A stretch of 64,000 nucleotides of DNA. It comes from Pollutimonas bauzanensis. Its GTDB lineage: Bacteria > Pseudomonadota > Gammaproteobacteria > Burkholderiales > Burkholderiaceae_B. Below the pieces are notes generated by a model. That model did not search any database, had not been told where the DNA came from, and saw only the letters and a program-made list of their open reading frames with translations. The stretch is taken from positions 62,001-126,000 of the forward strand of contig NZ_FQXE01000003.1 of the NCBI RefSeq assembly GCF_900129885.1. The letters are read 5' to 3'. Below, in pieces: positions 42,226 to 50,747 of the stretch (positions are counted from its first letter, which is position 1; each line of letters starts with the position of its first letter). The position numbers and the translations under genes were made by a program.

Positions 42226-42924
42226 ATGGCATCGACGCCCCCGGCTCTTGTCATTCGAAAGAATTTCCGCCGGCCTACAGCAGAACAGCTGGCCGCGTTC
42301 AATGGGCTCCAGACTGGCTTCATCGTCGACGCTCAGGGCCGGCGTGGCGCGCTCAGCCATCGCATCAGGCCGCTTTCAACGGCAATTCGTTTTTGCGGGG
42401 TCGCCCTTACCGTGCAAAGCCGCGCCCGCGACAACCTGGCTTGCTGGGCGGCGCTCGACGCATGCCGGCCTGGCGACGTCGTGCTTATCGCCGTTGACGA
42501 ATATGAAGAAGCATCCGTGGTCGGCGACGTTTACGTGGCGATGGCAAAGAACAATGGCGTGGTTGCCTGCGTCACCGACGGCATGGTGCGCGACATCCGG
42601 GGCATCAACGCAGCGGGCATCCCGGTTTTCGCCCGCGGCCTGTCGCCCAATTCTCCATACAAGGACGGCCCCGGCGAAATCGGCACGGCCATTACGCTGG
42701 GCGGCGTCCATGTCGCTTCGGGCGATATCGTCCTGGGCGACGAAGACGGCGTCGTGGTCGTTCCCTATGCCAATATCGATCAGGTCATCCGTGAACTCGA
42801 GGAGGTCAAGGCCAAGGAATCCATGATGGAGGCGGGCGTCAAAAGAGGCGATAAAACGCCATCCTGGCTGCCGCAAGCGCTCGTCGCCAAAGGCGTGCGC
42901 TACATCGACGCGGAAACGCCATGA
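42226..42924 (+). CDS. RraA/4-hydroxy-4-methyl-2-oxoglutarate aldolase-family protein
   Basis: 232 residues of the RraA-like aldolase/decarboxylase fold. Seen: 'STAIRFCGVALTVQSRARDNLACWAALDACRPGDVVLIAVD', 'VVGDVYVAMAKNNGVVACVTDGMVRDIRGINAAGIPVFARGLSP' with the Arg-Asp pair that binds substrate and metal in this family, and 'DIVLGDEDGVVVVP' near the C-terminus. AGGAGA precedes the ATG. In a catabolic operon an aldolase or oxaloacetate-type decarboxylase role is much likelier than RNase E inhibition. Stop overlaps the next start (ATGA). Confidence 0.9.
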   Translation: MASTPPALVIRKNFRRPTAEQLAAFNGLQTGFIVDAQGRRGALSHRIRPLSTAIRFCGVALTVQSRARDNLACWAALDACRPGDVVLIAVDEYEEASVVGDVYVAMAKNNGVVACVTDGMVRDIRGINAAGIPVFARGLSPNSPYKDGPGEIGTAITLGGVHVASGDIVLGDEDGVVVVPYANIDQVIRELEEVKAKESMMEAGVKRGDKTPSWLPQALVAKGVRYIDAETP

Positions 42925-43889
42925 TTCCTGTCTTCTATAACAGTTTTGCCACGGAGCAGGTCTACGATATCATCCGCGGCGCCATGCCTGACGGCTTCAG
43001 GCTGCTTGCATTGAGCGAGGACTCCGATGCCGAAAGAGTGCGTCTGGCGCGGGAATGCGAAGTCGCCATTTGCGCGGCCTATCCCTTGTCTGGCGAAGTC
43101 ATCCATGCCGCCCCCAGGCTCAGGCTGGTTCACCACCAAGGCGTGGGGTATCACGACACCGTGGATGTCGCGGCGCTGCGCGCGCGCAAGATCGCGCTTG
43201 CCTTGACCCCGGAGGGCACCACGACAGGTGTGGCCGAGCACACTGTATTGCTGATACTCGCGGCCTGCAAACAGCTGGCCTTCGCCGATTCCGAGCTGCG
43301 GCAGGGGCGCTTCCATATCAATGCGCTCAGGCCGGTATCGCGCGAAGTTTCGGGCATGACCATAGGCTATGTAGGCATGGGCCGCATTGCCCAGGCCGTC
43401 GCGGCAAGGCTGCAGCCGTTCGGGACAACGGGCGTTTATTATGACCAATACGCCGGGCTCGATTCCGGCCAGGAACTGGCGCTGGGCGTGCGGCGAACGG
43501 ACACCCTCGAGGGCTTGCTGGAAGTGGCCGATGTTGTCACCCTGCATCTTCCCCTCACGCCCCAGAGCAGGCATATAGTCAATGCCGCAAGCCTGGCCAA
43601 GATGAAAAAGGGCGCCATCCTGATCAATACGGCGCGCGGGCCTCTGGTCGACAATGACGCCTTGGCGGCGGCGCTGGCGAGCCGGCATCTTGCGGCGGCG
43701 GGGCTCGATGTATTCGAACAAGAGCCGCTGCCGGTCTCGAGCCCGCTCGCCGGGCTGCCGAACGTCATACTGACGCCCCATATTGCCGCGGGTACGCGCG
43801 ACGCGCTTGCGGCCAAGATGCGGGCGCTGTTCGCCAACGTCCAACGGTTCTACCAGGGCTTGCCGCTGCGCAACGAAATAACGCTATGA
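42921..43889 (+). CDS. D-isomer-specific 2-hydroxyacid dehydrogenase
   Basis: 322 residues. NAD site 'SGMTIGYVGMGRIAQAVAARLQPFGTTGVYYDQY', catalytic Arg in 'ILINTARGPLVDNDAL', Glu in 'GLDVFEQEPLPVSSPL', His in 'VILTPHIAAGTRDAL': the full Arg/Glu/His set. Interconverts a 2-hydroxy acid and a 2-keto acid (glyoxylate/hydroxypyruvate reductase-like). ATG overlaps the RraA-like stop. Together with the aldolase this suggests breakdown of a branched or hydroxylated 2-keto acid. Coupled to the ABM gene by another ATGA overlap. Confidence 0.94.
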   Translation: MIPVFYNSFATEQVYDIIRGAMPDGFRLLALSEDSDAERVRLARECEVAICAAYPLSGEVIHAAPRLRLVHHQGVGYHDTVDVAALRARKIALALTPEGTTTGVAEHTVLLILAACKQLAFADSELRQGRFHINALRPVSREVSGMTIGYVGMGRIAQAVAARLQPFGTTGVYYDQYAGLDSGQELALGVRRTDTLEGLLEVADVVTLHLPLTPQSRHIVNAASLAKMKKGAILINTARGPLVDNDALAAALASRHLAAAGLDVFEQEPLPVSSPLAGLPNVILTPHIAAGTRDALAAKMRALFANVQRFYQGLPLRNEITL

Positions 43890-44230
43890 CCGTCCGACCA
43901 TCGACCGCCCTGCCGCCCAGTATGTACATCGTCATCGTCACTTTCGAAATCCATTCCGCCGACTTCGGGAAATTCTTGTTGTTGCTGCGGGAAAACGCCC
44001 GGACTTCATTGAAGCTGGAGCCGGGCTGCCACCAGTTTGATGTATGCGCCGACCTCGCCCAGGAAAACACGGTCGTTCTTTATGAAGTATATGAAAGCGA
44101 GGAGGCCTTCGACGCGCATTTGTCCATGCCGCATTTCAAGGCCTTCGATGATTTGGTGAAAAACATGGTCCGCGGCAAGTCGATCAGGAAACTGGCGCGG
44201 CTCGAACCAGGCGGCAGCCCGGCGCATTGA
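43886..44230 (+). CDS. antibiotic biosynthesis monooxygenase (ABM)-domain protein
   Basis: 114 residues, single ferredoxin-like ABM domain: 'MYIVIVTFEIHSADFGKFLLLLRENARTSLKLEPGCHQFDVCAD' and 'VVLYEVYESEEAFDAHLSMPHFKAFDDLVKNMV' with the His of the last helix region as in YgiN/LsrG-like proteins. Translation may begin at 43886 (overlapping the dehydrogenase stop) or at the Met at 43922, which starts the domain. Last gene of the GntR-controlled operon. Such proteins act as small monooxygenases or isomerases; role here unknown. Confidence 0.9.
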   Translation: MTVRPSTALPPSMYIVIVTFEIHSADFGKFLLLLRENARTSLKLEPGCHQFDVCADLAQENTVVLYEVYESEEAFDAHLSMPHFKAFDDLVKNMVRGKSIRKLARLEPGGSPAH

Positions 44231-44266
44231 ACCCTGGCGCATCGCCGGCCAGGACGCCCCGGCCGA

Positions 44267-44911
44267 TTAAATTTCGTCTGTGAACTCATCGAGGAATCGC
44301 TGCAGCCTGTCGTGCCGCAGCCTGGCCAGACGGGCTCCCGCCGCCGTCTGGAAGCCCGTCGCCAGCCGCAGAAGCTTGCTGCGGAAGTGGTCGAGCGCAT
44401 ATCGCGTGTCATCGAGCGGCCGTGACGATGCCTGCGGATCGGTGGGGTCGTAAAGGGCAGTGCCCATGCGGCCGGCGACATAAAAGCAGCGCGCGACGCC
44501 CACCATGCCGATTGCATCGAGCCGATCGGCGTCCTGCAGCGTTTTTGCCTCCAGTGTGGTGGGCGCCAGGCCGGCTGAAAAACTATGAGCCTCGACCGCA
44601 TGCGCCACGGCCTGGATTTTCGCCGCCGGCCATTCCAGCGATGCCAGGACTTCAGCCGCCTTTTCGGCCGAGAGCCGGGACGCATGCGGACGCAGCGGAG
44701 AATTTTTCTCTATCGGCACGCAGTCGTGCAGTATCGTCGCCGCGAACAGCACTTCGGCGTCTCCGCCTTCCTCGGCATGTATGGCCGCCGCGTTCTTCCA
44801 GACACGCTGCAAGTGGGAAATGTCATGGGAGCCGTCGCCGTTGGCATAGTAGGAATCAGCCAGCAGGGTTTGGGCCAGATCTTGGAATGGCGCGAAGGCA
44901 GCTGTCATCAT
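44267..44911 (-). CDS. HD-domain phosphohydrolase
   Basis: 214 residues. Metal-binding pattern of the HD superfamily: His in 'GDGSHDISHLQRVWKNAAAI', His-Asp in 'LFAATILHDCVPIEKNSP', and Asp in 'LEAKTLQDADRLDAIG'. Similar in layout to YedJ/YpgQ-type small HD nucleotidases. Two in-frame ATGs sit at the start (44911 and 44908). Lies between two catabolic operons, converging on the ABM gene, and not obviously linked to either. Its upstream gap to 45150 is shared with the LacI-type palindrome. Confidence 0.92.
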   Translation of the reverse strand: MMTAAFAPFQDLAQTLLADSYYANGDGSHDISHLQRVWKNAAAIHAEEGGDAEVLFAATILHDCVPIEKNSPLRPHASRLSAEKAAEVLASLEWPAAKIQAVAHAVEAHSFSAGLAPTTLEAKTLQDADRLDAIGMVGVARCFYVAGRMGTALYDPTDPQASSRPLDDTRYALDHFRSKLLRLATGFQTAAGARLARLRHDRLQRFLDEFTDEI

Positions 44912-45060
44912 GGATGCAATCCGTTAAAGGCAGAAGTGATTATCGCCCGGGACCGGGCCGCAGAAGTTTACTTTTCGCATCCATGCCTATATGATGAATA
45001 CGAAACCATTTGCGTTGGAAGCAGGTATTGCATCCAACCCGATGTTTTTTTTAACCTGAT

Positions 45061-45076
45061 ATGAATACGTATTCAT
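45061..45076. promoter_or_regulatory. 16-base palindrome, probable LacI-type operator
   Basis: ATGAATAC followed by GTATTCAT, a perfect palindrome with a central CG as in LacI-family operators, 73 bases before the Bug-family gene at 45150. The half-site ATGAATACG recurs at 44993-45001. The operon downstream ends with a LacI-family gene, the likely partner. Confidence 0.6.
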
Positions 45077-45149
45077 CGACTGGCGCCGGGATGGCGCGGC
45101 GCCCTGGAATACGCATGGCACCTTGAAAACAACTATCCGGAGACAAGCA

Positions 45150-46118
45150 ATGACAAAACTACACAAGGTTCTTTTAGCAATGTCCCTGGCCGCCCTTGCC
45201 GGCCATGCGGGAGCGGCGCGAGCCGAATACCCGGATCGGGAAATACGGTTCATCGTGCCTTGGGCCCCAGGAGGCTCCACTGACATAGCGGCGCGCGCGC
45301 TGCAGGGCCTGATCGCCGAGGACGGCGTCAAGCTGATTGTGGAGAACATCGCCGGCGGCACAGGAACCATAGGCCTGGCCAGGGTGGCGAAGGCCGCGCC
45401 GGACGGCTACGTCATCGGCATGGGCACGACTTCCACCTTGTCGCTGGCGGCGCAGGGCCTGACGGATCTGCGCACGGACCAATTCACGACCATCGCAACG
45501 GCGTCTATCGACCCCATCATGCTGCTGGTTCCCAAGGACGGCAATACTCCAACCCTGGAAAGCTTTCTCGAACGCATGAAGGCGAACCCCGGCAAGGTGT
45601 CCATAGGCACGCCTGGCAGCAACAATATTGGCCATATCTTCGCCGCGATGACAAGCAAGGCGGCCGGCGTCGATTTCATCCATGTCCCTTATACCGGCGG
45701 CAGCCGGGTCATCGTGGATCTGGCGGGCAAGCAGATCGATGCCGGAGCCCTCAAGCCATCGGAAAGCCGCGGCCAGATCGAAGCAGGGCTGGTCACGCCG
45801 ATCGGGGTGTTCTCCGACCAACGCCTGTCTTTCTTTCCCGATGTTCCCACGTTCAAGGAAAAAGGCTATGACGTCTTTCCTTACGGCCCGGTGGTCCAGA
45901 TGACTTATGTCGTTGCGCCCCCCGGCCTGCCGGAGCCCATCAAGGAAAAGCTCATTGCGGTGTTCCGCAAGGCGATTCAAAGCGACCGCTACAAGGCATT
46001 CGCGGAACAGAACGGTTTCTTCGTCGAGGATGTCACCGGCGCCGCGCTGGGCCGGAAAATCGACGGCATGCAGACATCGTTCAATACGATAAGCACAAAA
46101 ATCTTCAAAGCAAAATGA
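45150..46118 (+). CDS. Bug-family (TctC-like) periplasmic solute-binding receptor
   Basis: 322 residues. Signal peptide MTKLHKVLLAMSLAALAGHA ending ARA; 'EYPDREIRFIVPWAPGGSTDIAARALQGL', 'LIVENIAGGTGTIGLARVAKAAPDGYVIGMGTTSTLSLAAQGLTDL', 'SIGTPGSNNIGHIFAAM', 'IHVPYTGGSRVIVDLAGKQIDAGALKPSES'. More divergent than the other Bug proteins of the window (GGTG for the usual GAGG/GANG turn). ATG at 45150 preceded by CCGGAGA; a TTG at 45123 is less likely. Stop overlaps the next reading frame. First gene of the operon ending in LacI. Confidence 0.94.
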   Translation: MTKLHKVLLAMSLAALAGHAGAARAEYPDREIRFIVPWAPGGSTDIAARALQGLIAEDGVKLIVENIAGGTGTIGLARVAKAAPDGYVIGMGTTSTLSLAAQGLTDLRTDQFTTIATASIDPIMLLVPKDGNTPTLESFLERMKANPGKVSIGTPGSNNIGHIFAAMTSKAAGVDFIHVPYTGGSRVIVDLAGKQIDAGALKPSESRGQIEAGLVTPIGVFSDQRLSFFPDVPTFKEKGYDVFPYGPVVQMTYVVAPPGLPEPIKEKLIAVFRKAIQSDRYKAFAEQNGFFVEDVTGAALGRKIDGMQTSFNTISTKIFKAK

Positions 46119-46129
46119 GGCCTACTTCA

Positions 46130-47272
46130 ATGAAAATCGCAGATATCCAGTCCTATCCCATTTCCTTTCCCGTTCCCGCCGAACACTCGGTCACCTTGAG
46201 CATAGGCCGGACCGTCAAGCGCGATGCCGTGCTCGTGCGTGTCGAAACGGACGAAGGGCTGGTCGGATGGGGCGAGGCCCATCACGGCCGCTGCCCCGGA
46301 GCGGTAAGCCGCGTCGTCGACACTACCTTGCGCGACCTGGTGCTGGGCAGGGACGCGCTGGACGTGGTCGGCGTGTGGGAGCATGTGTACAAGAAGCAAT
46401 TGGCCAGCCACGGGGTCGGAGCGGCGGCCTCGATGGCGCTAAGCGGCCTGGATTGCGCCTTGTGGGATATCCGGGCGCAAGCCGTTCAATGGCCTCTTTA
46501 CCGCCTGCTGGGCGGCGCCAGCAAGCCGATCAAGGCCTACGCGGGCGGCATTTCCCTGGGCTGGCAAGCGCCTGAACTCCTGGCCGAAGAGGCGCAAGCG
46601 CTGGTGGCGCAGGGTTATCGAGCGATGAAGCTGCGGATGGGGGACAGGCCGGATCGCGACATCATGCGGGTGCGCGCCGTGCGCCTGGCCGTCGGTCCCG
46701 ACATCGACATTCTGCTGGACGCCAACACAGGCTACACGGTGGAAGACGTCCGCAAGGTTATGCCCGCGTTCGAGGAAATGCAGGCGGGATGGCTCGAAGA
46801 GCCGTTCCCGCCCCACGACCGGCGCTCGTATGCGCAAGGCGCGGCGTTGGGCAAGGTGCCTTTCGCCGCCGGCGAAAACCATTTCACCCGTTTCGATTTC
46901 AATACGCTGATCGAGGACGGCAATGTCCGCTACCTGCAGCCCGACATGTCGAAGACGGGCGGAATTACGGAAGGGCTGCGCATAGCGGCAATGGCGAGTG
47001 CGCAAAAGCTGTCGGTCAACCCGCACACCTCGACGACGGCGCCCAACATGGCGGCGACCATCCACTACATGTGCGCCATCGAGAATCCGGGCTATTTCGA
47101 GGCCGACGTAACCGCGCTCAACCCGTTTCGCGATGCGCTGGGCGGACGCGCGCCCTACGAACTGGATAGCGGCGGCTTCGTGCATGCCTATGACGACATA
47201 AGCACGGGGCTGGCCATCGATGTAGCGTTCCTCAAGGCCCACCCCCTGATGGACGGCCCCTGCTACGTATAA
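46130..47272 (+). CDS. mandelate racemase/muconate lactonizing-family enzyme (enolase superfamily)
   Basis: 380 residues from the ATG at 46130 (after GAGG); an ATG at 46115 overlapping the Bug stop is also possible. Two-domain enolase fold: lid 'RDAVLVRVETDEGLVGWGEAHHGRCPG', barrel 'GLDCALWDIRAQAVQWPLYRLLGG', metal ligands in 'LLDANTGYT' (Asp), 'GWLEEPFPPHD' (Glu) and 'FAAGENHF' (Glu), general base His in 'LSVNPHTSTTAPN'. The second-strand motif is KLRMG, where many members have KxK. Probably dehydrates or epimerises a sugar acid or hydroxy acid. Confidence 0.92.
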   Translation: MKIADIQSYPISFPVPAEHSVTLSIGRTVKRDAVLVRVETDEGLVGWGEAHHGRCPGAVSRVVDTTLRDLVLGRDALDVVGVWEHVYKKQLASHGVGAAASMALSGLDCALWDIRAQAVQWPLYRLLGGASKPIKAYAGGISLGWQAPELLAEEAQALVAQGYRAMKLRMGDRPDRDIMRVRAVRLAVGPDIDILLDANTGYTVEDVRKVMPAFEEMQAGWLEEPFPPHDRRSYAQGAALGKVPFAAGENHFTRFDFNTLIEDGNVRYLQPDMSKTGGITEGLRIAAMASAQKLSVNPHTSTTAPNMAATIHYMCAIENPGYFEADVTALNPFRDALGGRAPYELDSGGFVHAYDDISTGLAIDVAFLKAHPLMDGPCYV

Positions 47273-47284
47273 TATGCAAGGACA

Positions 47285-47315
47285 GGGGCCGCGGCGCGGA
47301 TAGTCCGCCGGCCCC
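47285..47315. other. GC-rich hairpin inside operon
   Basis: GGGGCCG and CGGCCCC (47285-47291 and 47309-47315) form a strong seven-base stem with a 17-base loop in the 86-base gap between the enolase-superfamily and dehydrogenase genes. It could stabilise mRNA ends or slow transcription inside the operon; no T run follows. Confidence 0.35.
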
Positions 47316-47358
47316 GCCCAGCGCGGCATCCACAAGTCAATAAAAAGGGAGCAAGGAA

Positions 47359-48255
47359 ATGGACAAGCACTCCGTCGGGGTAATTGGATTGGGTGCCATG
47401 GGCGGCGGCATGGCCGGATCGCTGCGGCGCGCAGGCTACAGCGTGCATGTATCCGATGTGCGCGCCGACGCGGCCGCTGCGTTTGCCAGGGATGGCGGCC
47501 AGGCGCACGATACGCCCGCCGCGCTGGCCGCCCATTGCGAGGTGATCGTCTCGGTGGTGGTCAATGCAGCGCAGACCGAAGCGGTTCTTTTTGGGCGCGA
47601 TGGCTGCGCCGCGGCGATGAAGCCGGGCAGCGTATTCGTGATGTGCTCCACTGTGGACCCCCACTGGTCCGCCGCGATGGAAGCGCGCCTGCTCGAAAAG
47701 GGCCTGCTGTACGTGGACGCGCCCATTTCCGGCGGAGCCGCCAGGGCGGCCAGCGGTGAGATGACCATGATGACCTCGGCGCGGCCCGAGGCATACGAGC
47801 GATGCGAAATAATCCTGCACGCCATGGCGGCCAAGGTGTACAAGCTGGGCGATTCCGCGGGCGCCGGCAGCAAGGTCAAGGTCATCAACCAATTGCTTGC
47901 CGGGGTGCATATCGCCGCGGCGGCCGAGGCGATGGCGCTGGGACTGCGCGAAGGCGTCGACCCAGCGGCGCTGTACGAAGTCATCACGCACAGCGCCGGC
48001 AATAGCTGGATGTTCGAGAACCGCATGGCCCATGTGCTGGCGGCCGACTATACGCCATTATCCGCCGTGGATATATTTGTCAAGGATTTGGGCCTCGTCC
48101 TGGATCTCGCCCGCGCCAGCAAGTTTCCGCTGCCGCTATCGGCCACGGCCCATCAGATGTTCATGCAGGCTTCCACGTCGGGTTATGGCGCGCAGGATGA
48201 CAGCGCGGTCATCAAGATCTTCCCCGGCATAGATCTGCCGGAGAGCAATTCTTGA
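47359..48255 (+). CDS. beta-hydroxyacid dehydrogenase, L-threonate-dehydrogenase-like (LtnD/YgbJ branch)
   Basis: 298 residues. Rossmann 'SVGVIGLGAMGGGMAGSLRRAGYSVHVSDV', substrate loop 'DAPISGGAARAASGEMTMM', catalytic Lys in 'SAGAGSKVKVINQLLAGVHIAAAAEAMALG'. The 'INQLLAGVHIAAAAEAMAL' stretch, rather than 'NNL..G', is typical of the threonate/four-carbon-acid dehydrogenases, so a sugar-acid substrate is likely. GGGAGCAAGGAA precedes the ATG. The LacI gene begins two bases after its stop. Confidence 0.92.
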   Translation: MDKHSVGVIGLGAMGGGMAGSLRRAGYSVHVSDVRADAAAAFARDGGQAHDTPAALAAHCEVIVSVVVNAAQTEAVLFGRDGCAAAMKPGSVFVMCSTVDPHWSAAMEARLLEKGLLYVDAPISGGAARAASGEMTMMTSARPEAYERCEIILHAMAAKVYKLGDSAGAGSKVKVINQLLAGVHIAAAAEAMALGLREGVDPAALYEVITHSAGNSWMFENRMAHVLAADYTPLSAVDIFVKDLGLVLDLARASKFPLPLSATAHQMFMQASTSGYGAQDDSAVIKIFPGIDLPESNS

Positions 48256-48257
48256 GC

Positions 48258-49265
48258 ATGTCTAAAAGGGCCTTGACCAGCCGCGATATCGCCAAGCTGG
48301 CCGGTGTGTCTCAAACGACGGTGTCGCGGGTGCTGCAGGGCTCGGACCTGGTGCTTCCCAAAACCCGGCAGGAGGTGCTGGACGTCATAGCCAGGCTGGG
48401 CTATCTTCCGAGTCCGGCGGCCCGGTCGATGCGTACCCGCCGGACAAACACGGTAGCGCTGGTCGTCGCCAATCTGGCCCTCAATCCCCTATATCCCGTC
48501 ATGCTGCAACTGCTGTCCAGCGCGCTGCGCAGGAAAGGACTGTACGCATCGGTGTGGGAAGCCGAGAATTTCGACGAAGAGACGATGCATGCCCTGTCCG
48601 AGACGCCCGTGGACGGTGTCATTGTCGCCACCGCCATGGATTCGGCGCTGCCTTTTCTCATGCGCATCGCGGAACGCAAGCCCCTGATACTCGTGAATCG
48701 CACCGTGGTCTCCGATCTGTTCGACCAGATATCCAGCGACAATGTCGCCGGCGGGGCGCTGGTGGCGCGCTATTTCGATGAGCACAGCCGGCGCCGCGTG
48801 GGATTGATCACCACGGCGAGCCAGCCGTGCCCGAGTCCGATCCGCGATCGGGAGGCGGGCTACACGGCTGAATTGCTGAGGCGGGGCATCAGGATGGACG
48901 AGGATGCAATCGTGCGCGTTGCGCACTTCTCGTACCAGACCGGCTTCGAGGCGGCGCAAACCCTCCTGGAGCGCAACAATCCGGATAGCATCTTCTGCGT
49001 CAACGATATCATCGCCATTGGCGCGCTGGACGGCGCGCGGGCGCTCGACGCCGCGATCCCCGGTGACCTATGGGTGGTTGGCTACGACGACATTCCAATG
49101 TGCGCCTGGCGCAGCATAGGCCTGACGACGGTCCGCGTGCCTATCGAGGCCATGGTGGATGCCGCCGTAGGCCGCTTGTGCGAACGCCTGGAGTCGAATT
49201 CGATTCCCGCGCGGAACATACTCCTGCCGAACGAAATCGTGTTCAGGAACAGCAGCGGCCAATAA
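48258..49265 (+). CDS. LacI-family transcriptional regulator
   Basis: 335 residues. Helix-turn-helix 'LTSRDIAKLAGVSQTTVSRVLQGSDLVLPKTRQEVLDVIARLGYLPSPAARSMRTRRTNTVALVV' then a periplasmic-binding-like effector domain ('DGVIVATAMDSALPFLMRIAERKPLILVNRTV', 'SIFCVNDIIAIGALDGARAL', 'WVVGYDDIPMCAWRSIGLTTVRVP'). ATG at 48258 chosen over a TTG at 48252. As last gene of the Bug, enolase-family, dehydrogenase operon it probably autoregulates through the palindrome at 45061-45076, with the imported sugar acid or its product as inducer (inference). Confidence 0.95.
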   Translation: MSKRALTSRDIAKLAGVSQTTVSRVLQGSDLVLPKTRQEVLDVIARLGYLPSPAARSMRTRRTNTVALVVANLALNPLYPVMLQLLSSALRRKGLYASVWEAENFDEETMHALSETPVDGVIVATAMDSALPFLMRIAERKPLILVNRTVVSDLFDQISSDNVAGGALVARYFDEHSRRRVGLITTASQPCPSPIRDREAGYTAELLRRGIRMDEDAIVRVAHFSYQTGFEAAQTLLERNNPDSIFCVNDIIAIGALDGARALDAAIPGDLWVVGYDDIPMCAWRSIGLTTVRVPIEAMVDAAVGRLCERLESNSIPARNILLPNEIVFRNSSGQ

Positions 49266-49406
49266 GGCCGGCCCCATTGGACCTTTCCAGCATTGCCAGT
49301 CAGGTATAGTTGCCATATGGCGCGCGCCTCGCGGGAAACCGCGGCGCGCCCATGGCGATGGGCCCGACGGCGCCGGAATGACAGCTGGCGCGGGGAAAAA
49401 AGAAAC

Positions 49407-50681
49407 ATGGAGACAACAGTGGCTGTAAACCGTATGGGCAGTTGGTATTTTGGGTGGAATATCGTCGCGGCGGCGACTGTGCTGACCTTGCTGACCGTTG
49501 GCATGCGCATGGGCATCGGGCCTTTCTTCCTGCCCATGGTCCAGGATCTGGGGTTCAGCCGCAGCCTGCTCTCCGGCATTATCGCCATAGGCATGCTGTG
49601 CTATGGCCTGGGCATGCCATTGGCGGGGTATCTGGTGGGCAGGCATGGCACGCGCCCGGTGCTGTTGCTGGGCAACGCCGTTGTCGTGGCGGCGTCGATC
49701 TGGACGGTCAATGCCCGCGATCCCGTCAGTTTCCTGCTCGCCTTTGGCATATTGCTGTCGCTGGGCCTGGCCCTGGCCAGCCCGATCACGCTTACCCCGG
49801 TGCTGGCCAGGTGGTTCATCCGCCGCCGGGGGATGGCCCTGTTCTTTCTGTCGACCGGCTCGATGGCGGGGATAGCCATCATGACGCCGCTGCTGACCAG
49901 CGCGATCCAGGCCGCCGGCTGGCAGGCGACCATTCTGGGGTTCGCGGCGGTCTATACCGTGTTCACCGTTCCCATGGCGCTATTCGTGATCCGCGACGAT
50001 GCGCCCCCGCATGCCGACCAGACCGCCGAACAGGTCGCCGCCCAGCCGGCAGGCATGGGTTCCCGGCCGGAAAGCCTCAAGCTGCGCGACGCGCTGCGCA
50101 CCGCGCCGTTCTGGAAGATCACGCTCGGCTTGTTCGCTTGCGGATTCAGCATGAATCTGCTGGGCACGCACGGTGTCCCGATGCTGATGGACCACGGCTT
50201 CGACGCCACGACCAGCTCGCTGGGCGTAGGGCTCATCGGCCTGGTGGCCATTTTCAGCACCCTGGCGCTGGGCCGCATCTCGGACAGCCTGCCGCGCAAG
50301 AAGCTCCTTGCCGCCATCTATTTCGTCCGCGGTCTCGGCTTCTTTGCCTTGCTGGTGGCCGGCGCCCATTGGGAGCTCTATGTCACGGCCGCCATAGGCG
50401 GCATTGTATGGGCCGGCAGCATCGCCATGTCGTCGGCCATCCTGGCCGATATCTATGGCGTGCGGCTGGTAGGCGTGCTGTACGGCTGTGCCTACCTGGG
50501 CCATCAAGTCGGCGCAATGGCCAGTTCCTGGCTCGGCGGCTGGGGCTACGAAACCTTTGGCACCCACTGGCTGGCCTTTGGCAGCGCGGGCGTCCTTTTG
50601 TTGGCCGCGGCCGTGATCGTGCTCTTCCTGCCGTCCAGGGAATTCACTTTGACGGCGCCGCCTTTGGCCGCTTATAACTGA
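49407..50681 (+). CDS. MFS transporter, monocarboxylate/oxalate (OFA)-like
   Basis: 424 residues, about 12 transmembrane helices in two halves ('GWNIVAAATVLTLLTVGMRMGIGPFFLPMVQDLGFSRSLLSGIIAIGML', loop 'GYLVGRHGTRPVLLLG' with the MFS motif A; second half from 'APFWKITLGLFACGFSMNLLGTHGVPMLMDHGF', 'ALGRISDSLPRKKLLAAIYFVRGLGF'). Resembles organic-acid carriers of the OFA/MCT type. ATG at 49407 after GGGGA; upstream in-frame extension is Arg-rich and not membrane-like. 141 bases after the LacI gene, same strand, and convergent with the LDH2 gene. Likely exports or imports a carboxylate of the neighbouring pathway. Confidence 0.92.
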   Translation: METTVAVNRMGSWYFGWNIVAAATVLTLLTVGMRMGIGPFFLPMVQDLGFSRSLLSGIIAIGMLCYGLGMPLAGYLVGRHGTRPVLLLGNAVVVAASIWTVNARDPVSFLLAFGILLSLGLALASPITLTPVLARWFIRRRGMALFFLSTGSMAGIAIMTPLLTSAIQAAGWQATILGFAAVYTVFTVPMALFVIRDDAPPHADQTAEQVAAQPAGMGSRPESLKLRDALRTAPFWKITLGLFACGFSMNLLGTHGVPMLMDHGFDATTSSLGVGLIGLVAIFSTLALGRISDSLPRKKLLAAIYFVRGLGFFALLVAGAHWELYVTAAIGGIVWAGSIAMSSAILADIYGVRLVGVLYGCAYLGHQVGAMASSWLGGWGYETFGTHWLAFGSAGVLLLAAAVIVLFLPSREFTLTAPPLAAYN

Positions 50682-50747
50682 GCGCTGGCCGGCCGCGCAG
50701 GGGGCAGGCCGCCGCAAGCCCGCCGCATCAAGCCTGCCGCCGTCGAA

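Noticed and set aside
42226-42924. RraA as ribonuclease E inhibitor
   Set aside because: The gene is translationally coupled to a 2-hydroxyacid dehydrogenase in a Bug operon and keeps the Arg-Asp pair of the aldolases.
49442-50677. 411-residue frame overlapping the MFS gene in another frame
   Set aside because: Arg/Gly-rich shadow; the MFS frame has regular transmembrane helices.
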